DNA of 64,000 nucleotides from Pseudanabaena sp. Chao 1811 (GTDB taxonomy: Bacteria; Cyanobacteriota; Cyanobacteriia; Pseudanabaenales; Pseudanabaenaceae): positions 1,697,501 through 1,761,500 of the forward strand of contig NZ_CP101416.1 in NCBI RefSeq assembly GCF_027942295.1, given 5' to 3'. The notes under the pieces were generated by a model. The model was not told the DNA's origin, did no database searches, and saw only the letters and a program-made list of their open reading frames with translations. Every line of letters begins with the position of its first letter. The stretch's first letter is position 1. This document shows, piece after piece, positions 34,698 to 43,817 of the stretch. The translations under genes and the position numbers were made by a program.

Positions 34698-35888
34698 ATG
34701 TTGGATTTATTGCTTGTTGCTGCTTTAGGATTTTTGGGGAGCTTTGGTCATTGTGTGGGCATGTGTGGACCTTTGACCGTTGCTTTTTCACTTTCAGGTA
34801 AAGAAAATCAGCCTAAAGTGTGGCAACAGCATTTTTATTTCCATATATTGCTCAATATTGGCAGAATTTGCAGTTATGCGATCACAGGGGCTGCCATTGG
34901 AGCGATCGGTTCTGTACTTGTAGCTAGCGGACAGTTGGCGGGGATTGAGAGCGACTTGCGCCGTTGGTTAGCAATTTTCACAGGGACTTTATTAGTGTGG
35001 ATGGGAATATCCCAAATTAAGCCCGAAGGCTTGCCTAATATTCCTTTTTTAAATCCTATGGCAATGGTTGCCCTCCACCAACGACTCAATGCTGCCATGA
35101 TGAAGTTATCTCTGCATTCCCATCCACTTATGCCTGCATTACTGGGGATGACTTGGGGATTAATACCCTGTGGATTTCTCTATACCGCCCAGATTAAGGC
35201 AGCCGAAACGAGCAGTATGGGACAGGGGGCATTGACGATGTTGGCTTTTGGTATCGGTACTTTACCCTCAATGATTGGTATTGGTGTGTTTGCAGGTTTA
35301 TTAAGTCGCGATCGCCGTAGTCAGTTATTTCGCATGGGGGGATGGATTACGCTCACCATCGGCATCTTAACCCTATTACGCACCAGTGACATGGTGGACT
35401 ACACAGGTCATGCGGGTTTAATTTTGTTGATCCTTGCTCTCGCCGCCCGTCCCCTCAGTCATATTTTTAAACCTTGGTCTGGATTAATGACCTATCGCCG
35501 TGCGATCGGTGTCGGTGCATTTGTTCTATCTATTGCCCACACATTCCACATGATCGAGCATACTTTCCAATGGAACTTTGATGCTTTATCCTTCATGATT
35601 CCAAGGCATCAGGTCTCCATCTGGCTCGGCGCGATCGCGATCGCATTGATGACTCCTGCCGCACTTACTAGTTCCGATTGGATGATGACTAAACTCGGTA
35701 AGTCTTGGCGCTATTTACATTTACTATCGGTTCCTGCGTTGGTATTAGCGTCAATCCATACAATTGCGATCGGTTCTAATTATCTCGGTGCAGTGGACTG
35801 GACTCCGAAAAATTGGATTTTAACGATTTTATGCGGGGTAATTACGGTGGGGACTTTGTTGATTAGGACTTGGAGATTTAGAAAGTAA
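34698..35888 (+). CDS. UreH/SafE-like metal-transport membrane domain fused to a ferric-reductase-like membrane domain
   Basis: The 396-residue polytopic protein has an N-terminal half (about 1-235) with six hydrophobic helices and the signature FGHCVGMCGPLTVAF, the Cys/Met-containing motif of the UreH_2 (SafE) group linked to copper delivery, plus WGLIPCGFLYTAQ in the second repeat. The C-terminal half (about 250-396) has the four-helix, histidine-rich look of ferric-reductase-like/heme-binding domains (SIAHTFHMIEHTF; YLHLLSVPALVLASIHT). The fusion suggests coupled reduction and transport of a metal; substrate inferred as copper from neighbours petJ and sodC. Confidence 0.8.
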   Translation: MLDLLLVAALGFLGSFGHCVGMCGPLTVAFSLSGKENQPKVWQQHFYFHILLNIGRICSYAITGAAIGAIGSVLVASGQLAGIESDLRRWLAIFTGTLLVWMGISQIKPEGLPNIPFLNPMAMVALHQRLNAAMMKLSLHSHPLMPALLGMTWGLIPCGFLYTAQIKAAETSSMGQGALTMLAFGIGTLPSMIGIGVFAGLLSRDRRSQLFRMGGWITLTIGILTLLRTSDMVDYTGHAGLILLILALAARPLSHIFKPWSGLMTYRRAIGVGAFVLSIAHTFHMIEHTFQWNFDALSFMIPRHQVSIWLGAIAIALMTPAALTSSDWMMTKLGKSWRYLHLLSVPALVLASIHTIAIGSNYLGAVDWTPKNWILTILCGVITVGTLLIRTWRFRK

Positions 35889-35993
35889 TTGCGATCGCTA
35901 GATTGGAAATTGCGATCGCATGATATTGTAGCCACATCAAATAATGACTAGCAGAATTTTGCTACATTAAGCTAAGCAATTCGGTCTCCTTAG

Positions 35994-36740
35994 ATGCAAC
36001 CCAGCTTTCAAGTTAATTTCGAGAATGGATCAGTGGCGCAAATCATAGAAGTTGAGCGTCAGCAAGACTTATCGGCGGCAATAGATGCAATGGGTTTGCA
36101 AGAAACTCGCCCTGTTTTAGTCGTGATTGGTGGTGCGAGTTTAATTTCTGATGAAGATTTTGCACGATTGCAAAAATTATTTGTAGAAGTTCTTGCACCA
36201 TTAGTAAACAATTTAGGCTGCTTTGTGGTGGACGGTGGGACGGATGCAGGGGTAATGAAACTGATGGGAGATGCTAAACGTCAAACAGGTTTTGGATTCC
36301 CGCTAATTGGTGTTTCGCCCATAGGACTTGTCCAACTACCTGATACCACCAATCCACCACTCAAATCTGTGCCCTTAGAACCTCACCATACACATTTCTT
36401 TCTTGTAGCAGGATTTAACTGGGGAGACGAATCGCCTTGGTTAGCAAAGATTGCGAGTTTATTGGCTGGAGATTATCCATCGGTGACAGTACTAATCAAT
36501 GGTGGCGAGATCGCTTTAGTCGATGCTAAGGAAAGTACTAAAGTTGATCGGCCGATTGTGGCAATCGCAGGTAGCGGTAGATTGGCTGATGAGATTGCTA
36601 ATGCAGCGTTGCATCCAGATATGGAACGGCGTGAGGAAATAGGATTGTTATTAGAACAGGGACAAATTCATTTATTCGATCTTGACGCGCCGATTGCTGA
36701 GTTAGAGAAAGTGCTTAGACAGAAACTGTCAGGAGAATAG
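35994..36740 (+). CDS. SLOG-superfamily (LSDAT-type) putative nucleotide-ligand sensor
   Basis: The 248-residue soluble protein has a Rossmannoid core: PVLVVIGGASLISDEDF, a helix, then CFVVDGGTDAGVMKLMG (the PGG-like ligand loop of SLOG domains), and LEPHHTHFFLVAGFNWGDESPW. These are hallmarks of the LSDAT branch, also found at the N-terminus of TRPM channels. SLOG proteins are thought to sense nucleotide-derived messengers or process them. The SLATT gene starts five bases after its stop, making the classic SLOG-SLATT conflict pair. Confidence 0.82.
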   Translation: MQPSFQVNFENGSVAQIIEVERQQDLSAAIDAMGLQETRPVLVVIGGASLISDEDFARLQKLFVEVLAPLVNNLGCFVVDGGTDAGVMKLMGDAKRQTGFGFPLIGVSPIGLVQLPDTTNPPLKSVPLEPHHTHFFLVAGFNWGDESPWLAKIASLLAGDYPSVTVLINGGEIALVDAKESTKVDRPIVAIAGSGRLADEIANAALHPDMERREEIGLLLEQGQIHLFDLDAPIAELEKVLRQKLSGE

Positions 36741-36745
36741 GATTA

Positions 36746-37789
36746 ATGGAAGCGATACCAGAATCAAATCCACTTAATCGTTCGCTTTTGGAAGATGCAT
36801 GGCGATTGTTTTGTGTTTATGATCGCACAGCAGTTGTAACGCAGAGGCGTTTTTTAAATTTTCGGATTGCAATTTTAGTTGTGGGTGTGATTTCGACAAT
36901 CTTGGTGATAATCAGATCTGCATGGGATAAGCATCTGATCGGATTGATTGGTTTGGATAAGCCTGAATTTAGCCAAATTTTCAATATTCTCAGCAATGGT
37001 TTTTATTGGTTGGTGATTATTGCGCCGATCACGGTCAGTGTTTTGTTGGCGGCTTCAGTGAAGTTAGATCGCGGGATGAATTGGATTATTTTGCGAGCTA
37101 GTGCCGAAATCCTCAAAAAGGAAATCTATTGCTATCGCACACTCAGTATTTACGAACCCAAAGATGCGGATATGCGGTTGGCGGAGTCGATTCAGGTAGT
37201 TAGCGATCGCTTGATGAAAACACAAGTGAATCGATCAGGATTAGCTCTTGATAGTGGGTTAGAGATTGGTAGTAAGGAACTACTAAAAGCAATTAAAAAT
37301 AATGTTTGTAGAGAAGATACAGAAACATTTTCACCACTAACAGTTGAGCAGTATTTAGGATATCGATTGATTGACCAGCTTAGTTGGTATCGCCGTAAAA
37401 CAGTGAAGCTAGATCGACAATGGCAACTTCTGCAATGGTCGATTTATGTTTGGGGCGGTTTGGGAACTTTTTTGGCGGCGGTTCAGGCGGAGATATGGAT
37501 TGCGATTACCAATGCGATCGCTACAGCGATCGCTAGTTTTTTGGATTTTAAGCAATTAGATACGACCATGATGGCTTATAACCAAGCTGCTTGCAATTTA
37601 GAGAATCTGTTGTGTTGGTGGCACGCGCTGACGGATGAGGCGAGGGCAAATCCAGATAACATCAAAAAATTAGTCAACAGTACGGAGAAGGTAATTCAGT
37701 CGGAGACGAGTAGTTGGGTGGAGGAGATGCGCGAGGCGCTGTCGGAACTCTATAAAGAGAAAGAAGAGGCAGAAAGCAAGAAAAATTAA
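36746..37789 (+). CDS. SLATT/DUF4231 membrane effector with two 2TM units
   Basis: The 347-residue protein has two hydrophobic helix pairs: about 42-62 with 90-112, and about 230-268. The C-terminal unit (GYRLIDQLSWYRRKTVKLDRQWQLLQWSIYV..., then FLDFKQLDTTMMAYNQAACNLENLLCWW) matches the SLATT style, and the N-terminal one resembles DUF4231. SLATT domains are predicted pore-formers that act when a partner senses a messenger. The tail is a charged helix (EEMREALSELYKEKEEAE). It forms an operon with the SLOG gene, and the first TIR gene starts 77 bases downstream. Confidence 0.82.
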   Translation: MEAIPESNPLNRSLLEDAWRLFCVYDRTAVVTQRRFLNFRIAILVVGVISTILVIIRSAWDKHLIGLIGLDKPEFSQIFNILSNGFYWLVIIAPITVSVLLAASVKLDRGMNWIILRASAEILKKEIYCYRTLSIYEPKDADMRLAESIQVVSDRLMKTQVNRSGLALDSGLEIGSKELLKAIKNNVCREDTETFSPLTVEQYLGYRLIDQLSWYRRKTVKLDRQWQLLQWSIYVWGGLGTFLAAVQAEIWIAITNAIATAIASFLDFKQLDTTMMAYNQAACNLENLLCWWHALTDEARANPDNIKKLVNSTEKVIQSETSSWVEEMREALSELYKEKEEAESKKN

Positions 37790-37866
37790 TGATTTTTAAC
37801 TTGATTATTAGCTAAAAATTAAGTTAAGATAAAGCTATTTTTCAGGCTTGTCAGGTAAGGGTTTTC

Positions 37867-39669
37867 ATGGCTGACGTTTTTATTTCATACTCACGTAAAG
37901 ATAAAGAATTTGTCAGTATCTTATACGAAGCATTTGAACGCAGCCAAAAGAAGATCTGGATTGATTGGAAAGATATTCCGCTTACTTCGGATTGGTGGAC
38001 AGAGATTGAGAAGGGGATTGAAGCTGCAGATACGTTTGTATTTGTGATTAGTCCTGACTCGGTTGCCTCTGAGGTTTGTGCGAAGGAAATCGATCATGCT
38101 GTAAAACATAATAAGAGATTGTTTCCGATTGTGAGACGCGATGTGGAGAAATTTGAGGAGGGGAATGTTGCTCATGCGGTTTTGCAAAGACATAATTGGT
38201 TGATGTTTCGGGAGCAGGATGATTTTGAGGTGGCATTTGAGAAGCTGACTCTAGCAATTTCGATAGATTTAGAACATTTACATCGGCATACAAGGCTGTT
38301 GGTAAAGGCGATCGAATGGAATGATCTGGGGCGCAAAGATAGTTTATTATTGCGGGGTGAGGATCTTGAAACTGCGGAGATGTGGTTGACGGAGAATGAA
38401 GATACGGAACCACTACCAACAGAACTTCAGGAAACCTATATCAAAAATAGTCGTGATGTAGAGGACGCTAATCATCGCGCAGCAGAGATCCTTCAGGCTG
38501 CTGTGCAGAAAGCGACACGACGCACCAAAGTTGGCGCGGTAATTTTGGCTGGAGCTATCTTGATGGCAGGAGTTGCAGTTTTTTTAGGGACTAATTCATT
38601 GCATCAAGCTAATGAAGCTAATAAAAAAGCTAAGGATGAGGCAAACAAAGCTCTACAAGCTAAGACTGAAGCTGATAAAGCTAAGACTGAAGCTGATAAA
38701 GCTAATAACAAAGCTAAGACTGAAGCAAACAAATCTCTACAAGCTAAGACTGAAGCTGATAAAGCTAATAACAAAGCTAAAGCTGAGGCTGATAAAGCTC
38801 TACAAGCTAAGACTGAAGCTGATAAAGCTAATAACAAAGCTAAAGCTGAGGCTGATAAAGCTCTACAAGCTAAGACTGAAGCTCGTACTGAGGCAGACAT
38901 AGCTCTAAAAGCCAAAAAGGAAGCTGACAATTTATTCGTAGAAACTACAAAATTACAACTCGCTTTTTTAGGTCAAAAGTCCATCGATCAGATCATTAGA
39001 CCAGACTCTGTACCAGGTGTCTTAAAAGTACTCAATAACGATCAAGCTTGGTCAACGCTACTAAAAAAAGACAATCAGATATTTGCAATGTTAAGAGAGT
39101 TTGAGCGTGGAAGAATATTAGCAGCTTCCCATGATGGTATCCTCCATGATGAATTGTTGAATTTCAAAAATGAAGAAAGTCAAGAATTTATAAAGACAGT
39201 ACTTAAATGGTTGAATGGACGTTATGGAAGACAGAGAATAGTTGTCTCAAGTGGACATTGTGAGATCCTTACAGTGAGCCAAAATGACAAATTATCAAGA
39301 TTATCAAAATGGAAAAAACAATTTGAAAATTGGAAATATACAGTAAATGATATTCCTGCACCAATTACAGATATTAATCTTAATGAAGTAGATATTCTAA
39401 TAGTTGGTAATGCTTGGGGCAACTTAAAACAAGAAGAAATCGATGCAATCAAAAAGTTTGTCTCTAAAGGAGGGGGAGTACTCGCTGTTGGAATAGGATG
39501 GTCTTGGAGAGATTATAATTTTAATAATTCTGCATGGGAACGTGCACTTGAATGTGAAGATAAAAAATTAGGTCAATCGCTCGAAAATCCTTCAACATAT
39601 CCAATGAATCGACTATTTGAACCTTTTAATTTGCAATGGACTATGGATTACATTGATAGAACCAAATAA
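37867..39669 (+). CDS. TIR - membrane helix - coiled coil - GATase-like protein
   Basis: The 600-residue protein has a TIR domain (1-135: DVFISYSRKDKEFV, WWTEIEKGIEAADTFVFVISP). Glu46 is the likely NADase catalytic residue; the loop SVASEVCAKEI is also present. A conserved linker (about 136-215, HTRLLVKAIEW ... PLPTELQETYIKNSR) precedes one transmembrane helix (about 221-243) and a coiled coil of KTEADKANNKAKAEADKA-type repeats to about residue 360. The C-terminal domain (GRILAASHDGIL, VDILIVGNAWGNL, GGGVLAVGIGWSW) resembles GATase1/DUF4350-like domains found before M60-type modules. Its first 215 residues closely match the next gene's. It probably links a recognition event to NAD+ depletion. 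Confidence 0.85.
   Translation: MADVFISYSRKDKEFVSILYEAFERSQKKIWIDWKDIPLTSDWWTEIEKGIEAADTFVFVISPDSVASEVCAKEIDHAVKHNKRLFPIVRRDVEKFEEGNVAHAVLQRHNWLMFREQDDFEVAFEKLTLAISIDLEHLHRHTRLLVKAIEWNDLGRKDSLLLRGEDLETAEMWLTENEDTEPLPTELQETYIKNSRDVEDANHRAAEILQAAVQKATRRTKVGAVILAGAILMAGVAVFLGTNSLHQANEANKKAKDEANKALQAKTEADKAKTEADKANNKAKTEANKSLQAKTEADKANNKAKAEADKALQAKTEADKANNKAKAEADKALQAKTEARTEADIALKAKKEADNLFVETTKLQLAFLGQKSIDQIIRPDSVPGVLKVLNNDQAWSTLLKKDNQIFAMLREFERGRILAASHDGILHDELLNFKNEESQEFIKTVLKWLNGRYGRQRIVVSSGHCEILTVSQNDKLSRLSKWKKQFENWKYTVNDIPAPITDINLNEVDILIVGNAWGNLKQEEIDAIKKFVSKGGGVLAVGIGWSWRDYNFNNSAWERALECEDKKLGQSLENPSTYPMNRLFEPFNLQWTMDYIDRTK
38740..38930 (+). repeat. 63-bp tandem repeats in the coiled-coil region
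   Basis: A 63-bp unit (21 residues) recurs at about 38740, 38803 and 38866 with near identity, preceded by partial copies from about 38610. The number of heptads, and so the coiled-coil length, could change by slippage. Confidence 0.8.
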
Positions 39670-39925
39670 TTACTGATAAAAAGATTAGATACTGGTTTAT
39701 AAGGATATCCTGCTAACTCCTCCAGAAGATATTTGTTTTTCAGAAAAGCCTATAAAGTTAGTTGGAACACTATAATACCCAACCTCAAAAAACAACAAAA
39801 TAAAGTAAGGGAAAAACTTATAATGCAGGACTAATGACACAAAATTTATTCAGAAAATCATGATAATCTGTTCATATGATAATCTAAGTTTTAGCCTATT
39901 TAAATAACATAATTAAAATTTTTTT

Positions 39926-42900
39926 ATGGCTGATGTTTTTATTTCTTACTCACGCAAAGATAAAGAATTTGTCAGTGTCTTATATAAGGCTTTAGAACGC
40001 AGCCAAAAGAAGATTTGGGTAGATTGGAAGGATATTCCGCTTACTTCGGATTGGTGGTCAGAGATCGAGAAAGGAATCGAAGCTGCGGATACTTTTATTT
40101 TTGTGATTAGTCCCGATTCGATTGCCTCTGAGGTATGCGCGAAGGAAATCCTCCATGCGGTGCGAAATAATAAGCGATTGTTTCCAATTGTGCGGCGCGA
40201 TGCGTTTAACTTTGAGGATGGGAATCTTGCCCATGAGAGGATCAAGCAGCACAATTGGTTGATGTTTCGGGAGCAGGATGATTTTGAGGCGGCGTTTAAG
40301 ACGCTGACGGAGACGATTTCGCTGGATCTAGAGCATTTGCATAGTCATACGCGGCTATTGGTGAGGGCGATCGAATGGGGTAAAGGGCGATCGGATAGTT
40401 TGTTATTGCGCGGGGACGATCTCGCAAGTGCGGAGATGTGGTTGGGTGAGAGTGCGGGTAAAGATCCGCAGCCAACAGAACTTCAGGAAACCTATATCAA
40501 AAATAGTCGCGATGTGGAGGATGCAAGCGATCACGCGGCGGCGATTCTACGAGAGGCGGTGCAGAAGGCAGCGCTGCGTACCAAAATTGGCTCAGGGATT
40601 TTGGCGGGGACGATTTTGTTGGCTGTGGTTGCGAGTGTGTCGGCAAATAAGTTTGTGAATGAGGCTAATGTTAAGGTCGAGAAAACAGAGAAGGAGGCAA
40701 AGGCTAAGTTACAAGAAGCTGATAACTCTGTATCAATGGCGCAGAAAAAGGCTGATGAAATTCAAAAAGACTCGGAAAAAGTGAAGCGATCATCGGCGAC
40801 AACGATAAGGGATGCCAATGAGAAGAAAAAAGAGGCGGATCTGAAGGTTAAGGAGGCACAAAAGAATCTGGAATTGGCTAAGGCTGAGGCGGAGAAGGTG
40901 GCGCAAGAATCGGCGGAGAAGGTAGCGGTGGCACAGGCGAAAATTGTGGATGCGGAAGGGAAGGTGAAGGTTGCCTTAGCGGAACAGGCAAAGGCGGCGG
41001 CGGCAGTGAAAGAAGCAACTGATGATATTAAACTGGCGGATATAAAACTGAAATCTCTTGAGGCAAAAGCATCTTTTCAGGGAGGGAAAGATATTGATGC
41101 ATTGTTACAATTATTCAGTGCAGTTCAGAAGCTAAAGCAATTAGATTTTAAGCTTTGGTTAAAAAATGATACAAAAATGTTGGTTACAGCGAACTTATCT
41201 CAACTTTTATATGAAATCAAAGAAAAAAATCGTTTCACTCATGATTATATGATCTTTAGTATGGTCTTTAGCCTCAATGGGAAAATGATCGTGACAGGAA
41301 GTTGGGATGGAACCGTGACGTTATGGAATCTTGATGGCACAAAAATTAAATCCTTCAAAAAGCATAGTACTCCTGTTAACTGTATTGCCATTAGTCCAGA
41401 TGGTGAGACAATTGCTTCTAGCAGTGACGAAACAGTGAAATTGTGGAGTCTAGATGGTAAGGAAAATAAACCGTTGATTGGACACACTGCTTCTGTCAAT
41501 AGCATAGCGTTTAGTCCAGATGGAAAAACGATCGCGACAGCAAGTGGGGATAAAACTGTGAAATTATGGAGTTTAGATAGCAAGGAACAGAAAACATTTG
41601 CTGAACACACTGCTTCTGTCAATAGTGTAGCGTTTAGTCCCGATGGCAAAATGATTGCCTCTGGTAGTGACGACAAAACCGTAAAATTTTGGAGTCTAGA
41701 TGGCAAGGAGATATCAAAAAAAATTGAAGGAGTAACTGCATTTTCCTCGCTTGCCTTTAGTCTAGACGGAAAAATGCTAGTGACAGGAAGTGGGGAAGGA
41801 ACCGTAGAATTGTGGAGTTTGGTGGATTACAAGAAACAGAAGACATTCACTGGGCATAGTGATAATGTCTCTAGTGTCACCTTTAGTCCAGATGGAAAAA
41901 TGATCGCCTCTGGCAGTTATGACAAAACCATGAAATTGTGGAGTCTAGATGGCAAGGAACAGAAAACATTTACTGGACATAGTGAATATGTTTCTAGTGT
42001 TGCTTTTAGTCCCGATGGCAAGACGATTGCGACAGGAAGTGGGGACAGCAGCCTCAAATTGTGGAGTTTGGATGGTAGGAAACTAAAAACTTTAGAGCAT
42101 AGCAACCATGTCAATAGCGTAGCATTTAGTCCCGATGGAAAAATGCTAGTAACAGGAAACCGAGACGGAATTGTGAAACTATGGAATCTGGACAGAAATG
42201 AAAAGAAGACATTTGAAATGCAGACTAATTCTGTCAATAGTATAGCGTTTAGTCCCGATGGCAAAATACTGGTGACGGGAAATAGTGATGGAACTATAAA
42301 ATTGTGGGATCTGAACGGAAATGAAAAGAAGACGTTTGAAATGCAGCCTGCTTCTGTCAATAGTGTAGCATTTAGTCCCGATGGAAAAATGCTGGTGACA
42401 GGAAATAGTGATGGAACTGTAAAACTATGGAATCTGGACAGAAATGAAAAGAAGACGTTTGAAATGCAGCCTGCTTCTGTCAATAGTGTAGCGTTTAGTC
42501 CCGATGGCAAAATGCTAGTGACAGGAAGCAGGGACGGAACTGTAAAATTGTGGAATCTGGACGTAAATGAAAAGAAAACGTTTGAAAAACACACCGCTCC
42601 CGTTAATAGCGTAGCGTTTAGTCCCGATGGCAAGATGATCGCCACTGGTAGTGACGACAAAACCGTGAAATTGTGGAACCTAGATGGGATGAGTCCCAAA
42701 ACCCTCACAGGGCATAGCTCTTTTGTCTCTAGTGTAGCCTTTAGTCCTGATGGAAAAACACTTGCGACAGGAAGCTTAGACGACACCATCAAATTGTGGA
42801 GCTTGGACGGACAAGAATTGCAAACGTTGAAAGGTCATAGTGATGATGTGCTTAGCGTTGCATTTAGACCTGATGGTAAAATGATCGCCTCTGGTAGTCA

Positions 42901-43045
42901 AGACAACAATGTAATTTTATGGAATCTTGATCTCGATGACCTGATGGCGAGGAGTTGCACGTGGCTGCATGATTATCTGGTTAATAATCCCAACGCGAGT
43001 GATGAAGACAGACAGATGTGTGGCATTGAGCCAAGGAAAAAGTAA
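39926..43045 (+). CDS. TIR - membrane helix - coiled coil - WD40 protein
   Basis: The 1,039-residue protein has residues 1-215 paralogous to the preceding gene (DVFISYSRKDKEFVSVLYKA, EIEKGIEAADTFIFVISPDS, same linker and membrane helix). A long Ala/Lys/Glu coiled coil (about 245-380, with KKADEIQKDSEKVKRSS in it) leads to a short helical connector and about fourteen WD40 repeats (about 432-1005). Repeats 8-11 share an unusual MQ..SVNS start. The tail MARSCTWLHDYLVNNPNASD ends in MCGI and is shared in pattern with the nSTAND protein. No good ribosome site precedes the ATG. Likely a defence or self-destruct sensor in which WD40 binding activates the TIR NADase. Confidence 0.88.
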   Translation: MADVFISYSRKDKEFVSVLYKALERSQKKIWVDWKDIPLTSDWWSEIEKGIEAADTFIFVISPDSIASEVCAKEILHAVRNNKRLFPIVRRDAFNFEDGNLAHERIKQHNWLMFREQDDFEAAFKTLTETISLDLEHLHSHTRLLVRAIEWGKGRSDSLLLRGDDLASAEMWLGESAGKDPQPTELQETYIKNSRDVEDASDHAAAILREAVQKAALRTKIGSGILAGTILLAVVASVSANKFVNEANVKVEKTEKEAKAKLQEADNSVSMAQKKADEIQKDSEKVKRSSATTIRDANEKKKEADLKVKEAQKNLELAKAEAEKVAQESAEKVAVAQAKIVDAEGKVKVALAEQAKAAAAVKEATDDIKLADIKLKSLEAKASFQGGKDIDALLQLFSAVQKLKQLDFKLWLKNDTKMLVTANLSQLLYEIKEKNRFTHDYMIFSMVFSLNGKMIVTGSWDGTVTLWNLDGTKIKSFKKHSTPVNCIAISPDGETIASSSDETVKLWSLDGKENKPLIGHTASVNSIAFSPDGKTIATASGDKTVKLWSLDSKEQKTFAEHTASVNSVAFSPDGKMIASGSDDKTVKFWSLDGKEISKKIEGVTAFSSLAFSLDGKMLVTGSGEGTVELWSLVDYKKQKTFTGHSDNVSSVTFSPDGKMIASGSYDKTMKLWSLDGKEQKTFTGHSEYVSSVAFSPDGKTIATGSGDSSLKLWSLDGRKLKTLEHSNHVNSVAFSPDGKMLVTGNRDGIVKLWNLDRNEKKTFEMQTNSVNSIAFSPDGKILVTGNSDGTIKLWDLNGNEKKTFEMQPASVNSVAFSPDGKMLVTGNSDGTVKLWNLDRNEKKTFEMQPASVNSVAFSPDGKMLVTGSRDGTVKLWNLDVNEKKTFEKHTAPVNSVAFSPDGKMIATGSDDKTVKLWNLDGMSPKTLTGHSSFVSSVAFSPDGKTLATGSLDDTIKLWSLDGQELQTLKGHSDDVLSVAFRPDGKMIASGSQDNNVILWNLDLDDLMARSCTWLHDYLVNNPNASDEDRQMCGIEPRKK

Positions 43046-43119
43046 AAAGATAAAAGGAAAAAATTCGGATTAAACTAGAGAATATGTAACAGGGTAAAAA
43101 CATGAAAGAGGTCTGCACG

Positions 43120-43428
43120 ATGCTCGACACACCAACCCAATATATGCACATCCAACTTCAAGACAACGTACCTATCATTTCAGGTACGACCATGAAAGTC
43201 ATCGAGCTAGTCACCTCGCATCTTACCTATGGCTGGAGTCCAGAAGAACTACATTTTCAATATCCCCACATTGCCCTCAGTAAGATCTATTCTGCCCTCG
43301 CCTACTACTGGGATCACAAACAAGAACTTGATAACGATATCCAGCGCCGCCTCGACTACGCCGAACAAATGCGCCTAAACGCTCCAATCTCACCATTGCA
43401 AGCTAAACTTCAAGCAAGACCTCATTAA
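43120..43428 (+). CDS. DUF433-family antitoxin-like protein
   Basis: The 102-residue protein has the DUF433 pattern ISGTTMKVIELVTSHLTYGWSPEEL, then YPHIALSKIYSALAYYWDHKQELD, a winged-helix DNA-binding fold. DUF433 genes are typically paired with PIN-like DUF5615 toxins and act as antitoxins/autorepressors. The next gene starts three bases after its stop. ATG 43120 has AGAGG eight bases upstream; an in-frame ATG at 43102 would add six residues. Confidence 0.85.
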   Translation: MLDTPTQYMHIQLQDNVPIISGTTMKVIELVTSHLTYGWSPEELHFQYPHIALSKIYSALAYYWDHKQELDNDIQRRLDYAEQMRLNAPISPLQAKLQARPH

Positions 43429-43431
43429 TCT

Positions 43432-43779
43432 ATGGCGATCGCCCTATACATGGATGAAAACGTACCGCGCCAAATTTTACTTGGATTGCGTCTAAGAGGA
43501 GTAGATGTGCTTTCTGTTCAAGAAGATCAGCGATCAGGAGATCCAGACCCTCAGGTTTTAGCGAGAGCTAACGAGTTACAGCGAGTTTTATTCACTAGAG
43601 ATGATGATTTTTTGGCGATCGCCAATCAACTTCTACAAGAAGAGACTAACTTTATTGGCATCATTTATGCCGCACAACAAATTGCGAGTATAGGCGTTTG
43701 CGTGAGGGACTTAGAACTAATTGCCAAAGTTAGTGATCTGGAAGACTTCTCTAACCATATTCAATACTTGCCTCTATAG
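43432..43779 (+). CDS. DUF5615 PIN-like toxin candidate
   Basis: The 115-residue protein has the PIN-like acidic core: YMDENVPRQILLGLRLRGVDVLSV (Asp near residue 8), ARANELQRVLFTRDDDFLAIA, with later hydrophobic strands. DUF5615 proteins are predicted Mg2+-dependent ribonucleases. The tight coupling with DUF433 supports a toxin-antitoxin pair. Activity is inferred from family. Confidence 0.83.
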   Translation: MAIALYMDENVPRQILLGLRLRGVDVLSVQEDQRSGDPDPQVLARANELQRVLFTRDDDFLAIANQLLQEETNFIGIIYAAQQIASIGVCVRDLELIAKVSDLEDFSNHIQYLPL

Positions 43780-43817
43780 GGGATGACGCGAAAATATAGA
43801 AGAAAGGGAAATTTACT

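Noticed and set aside
41245-42792. Minus-strand frames opposite the TIR-WD40 gene
   Set aside because: Same cause: mirror frames of in-phase WD40 repeats; the peptides repeat LPSGLNATLLT without known homology.
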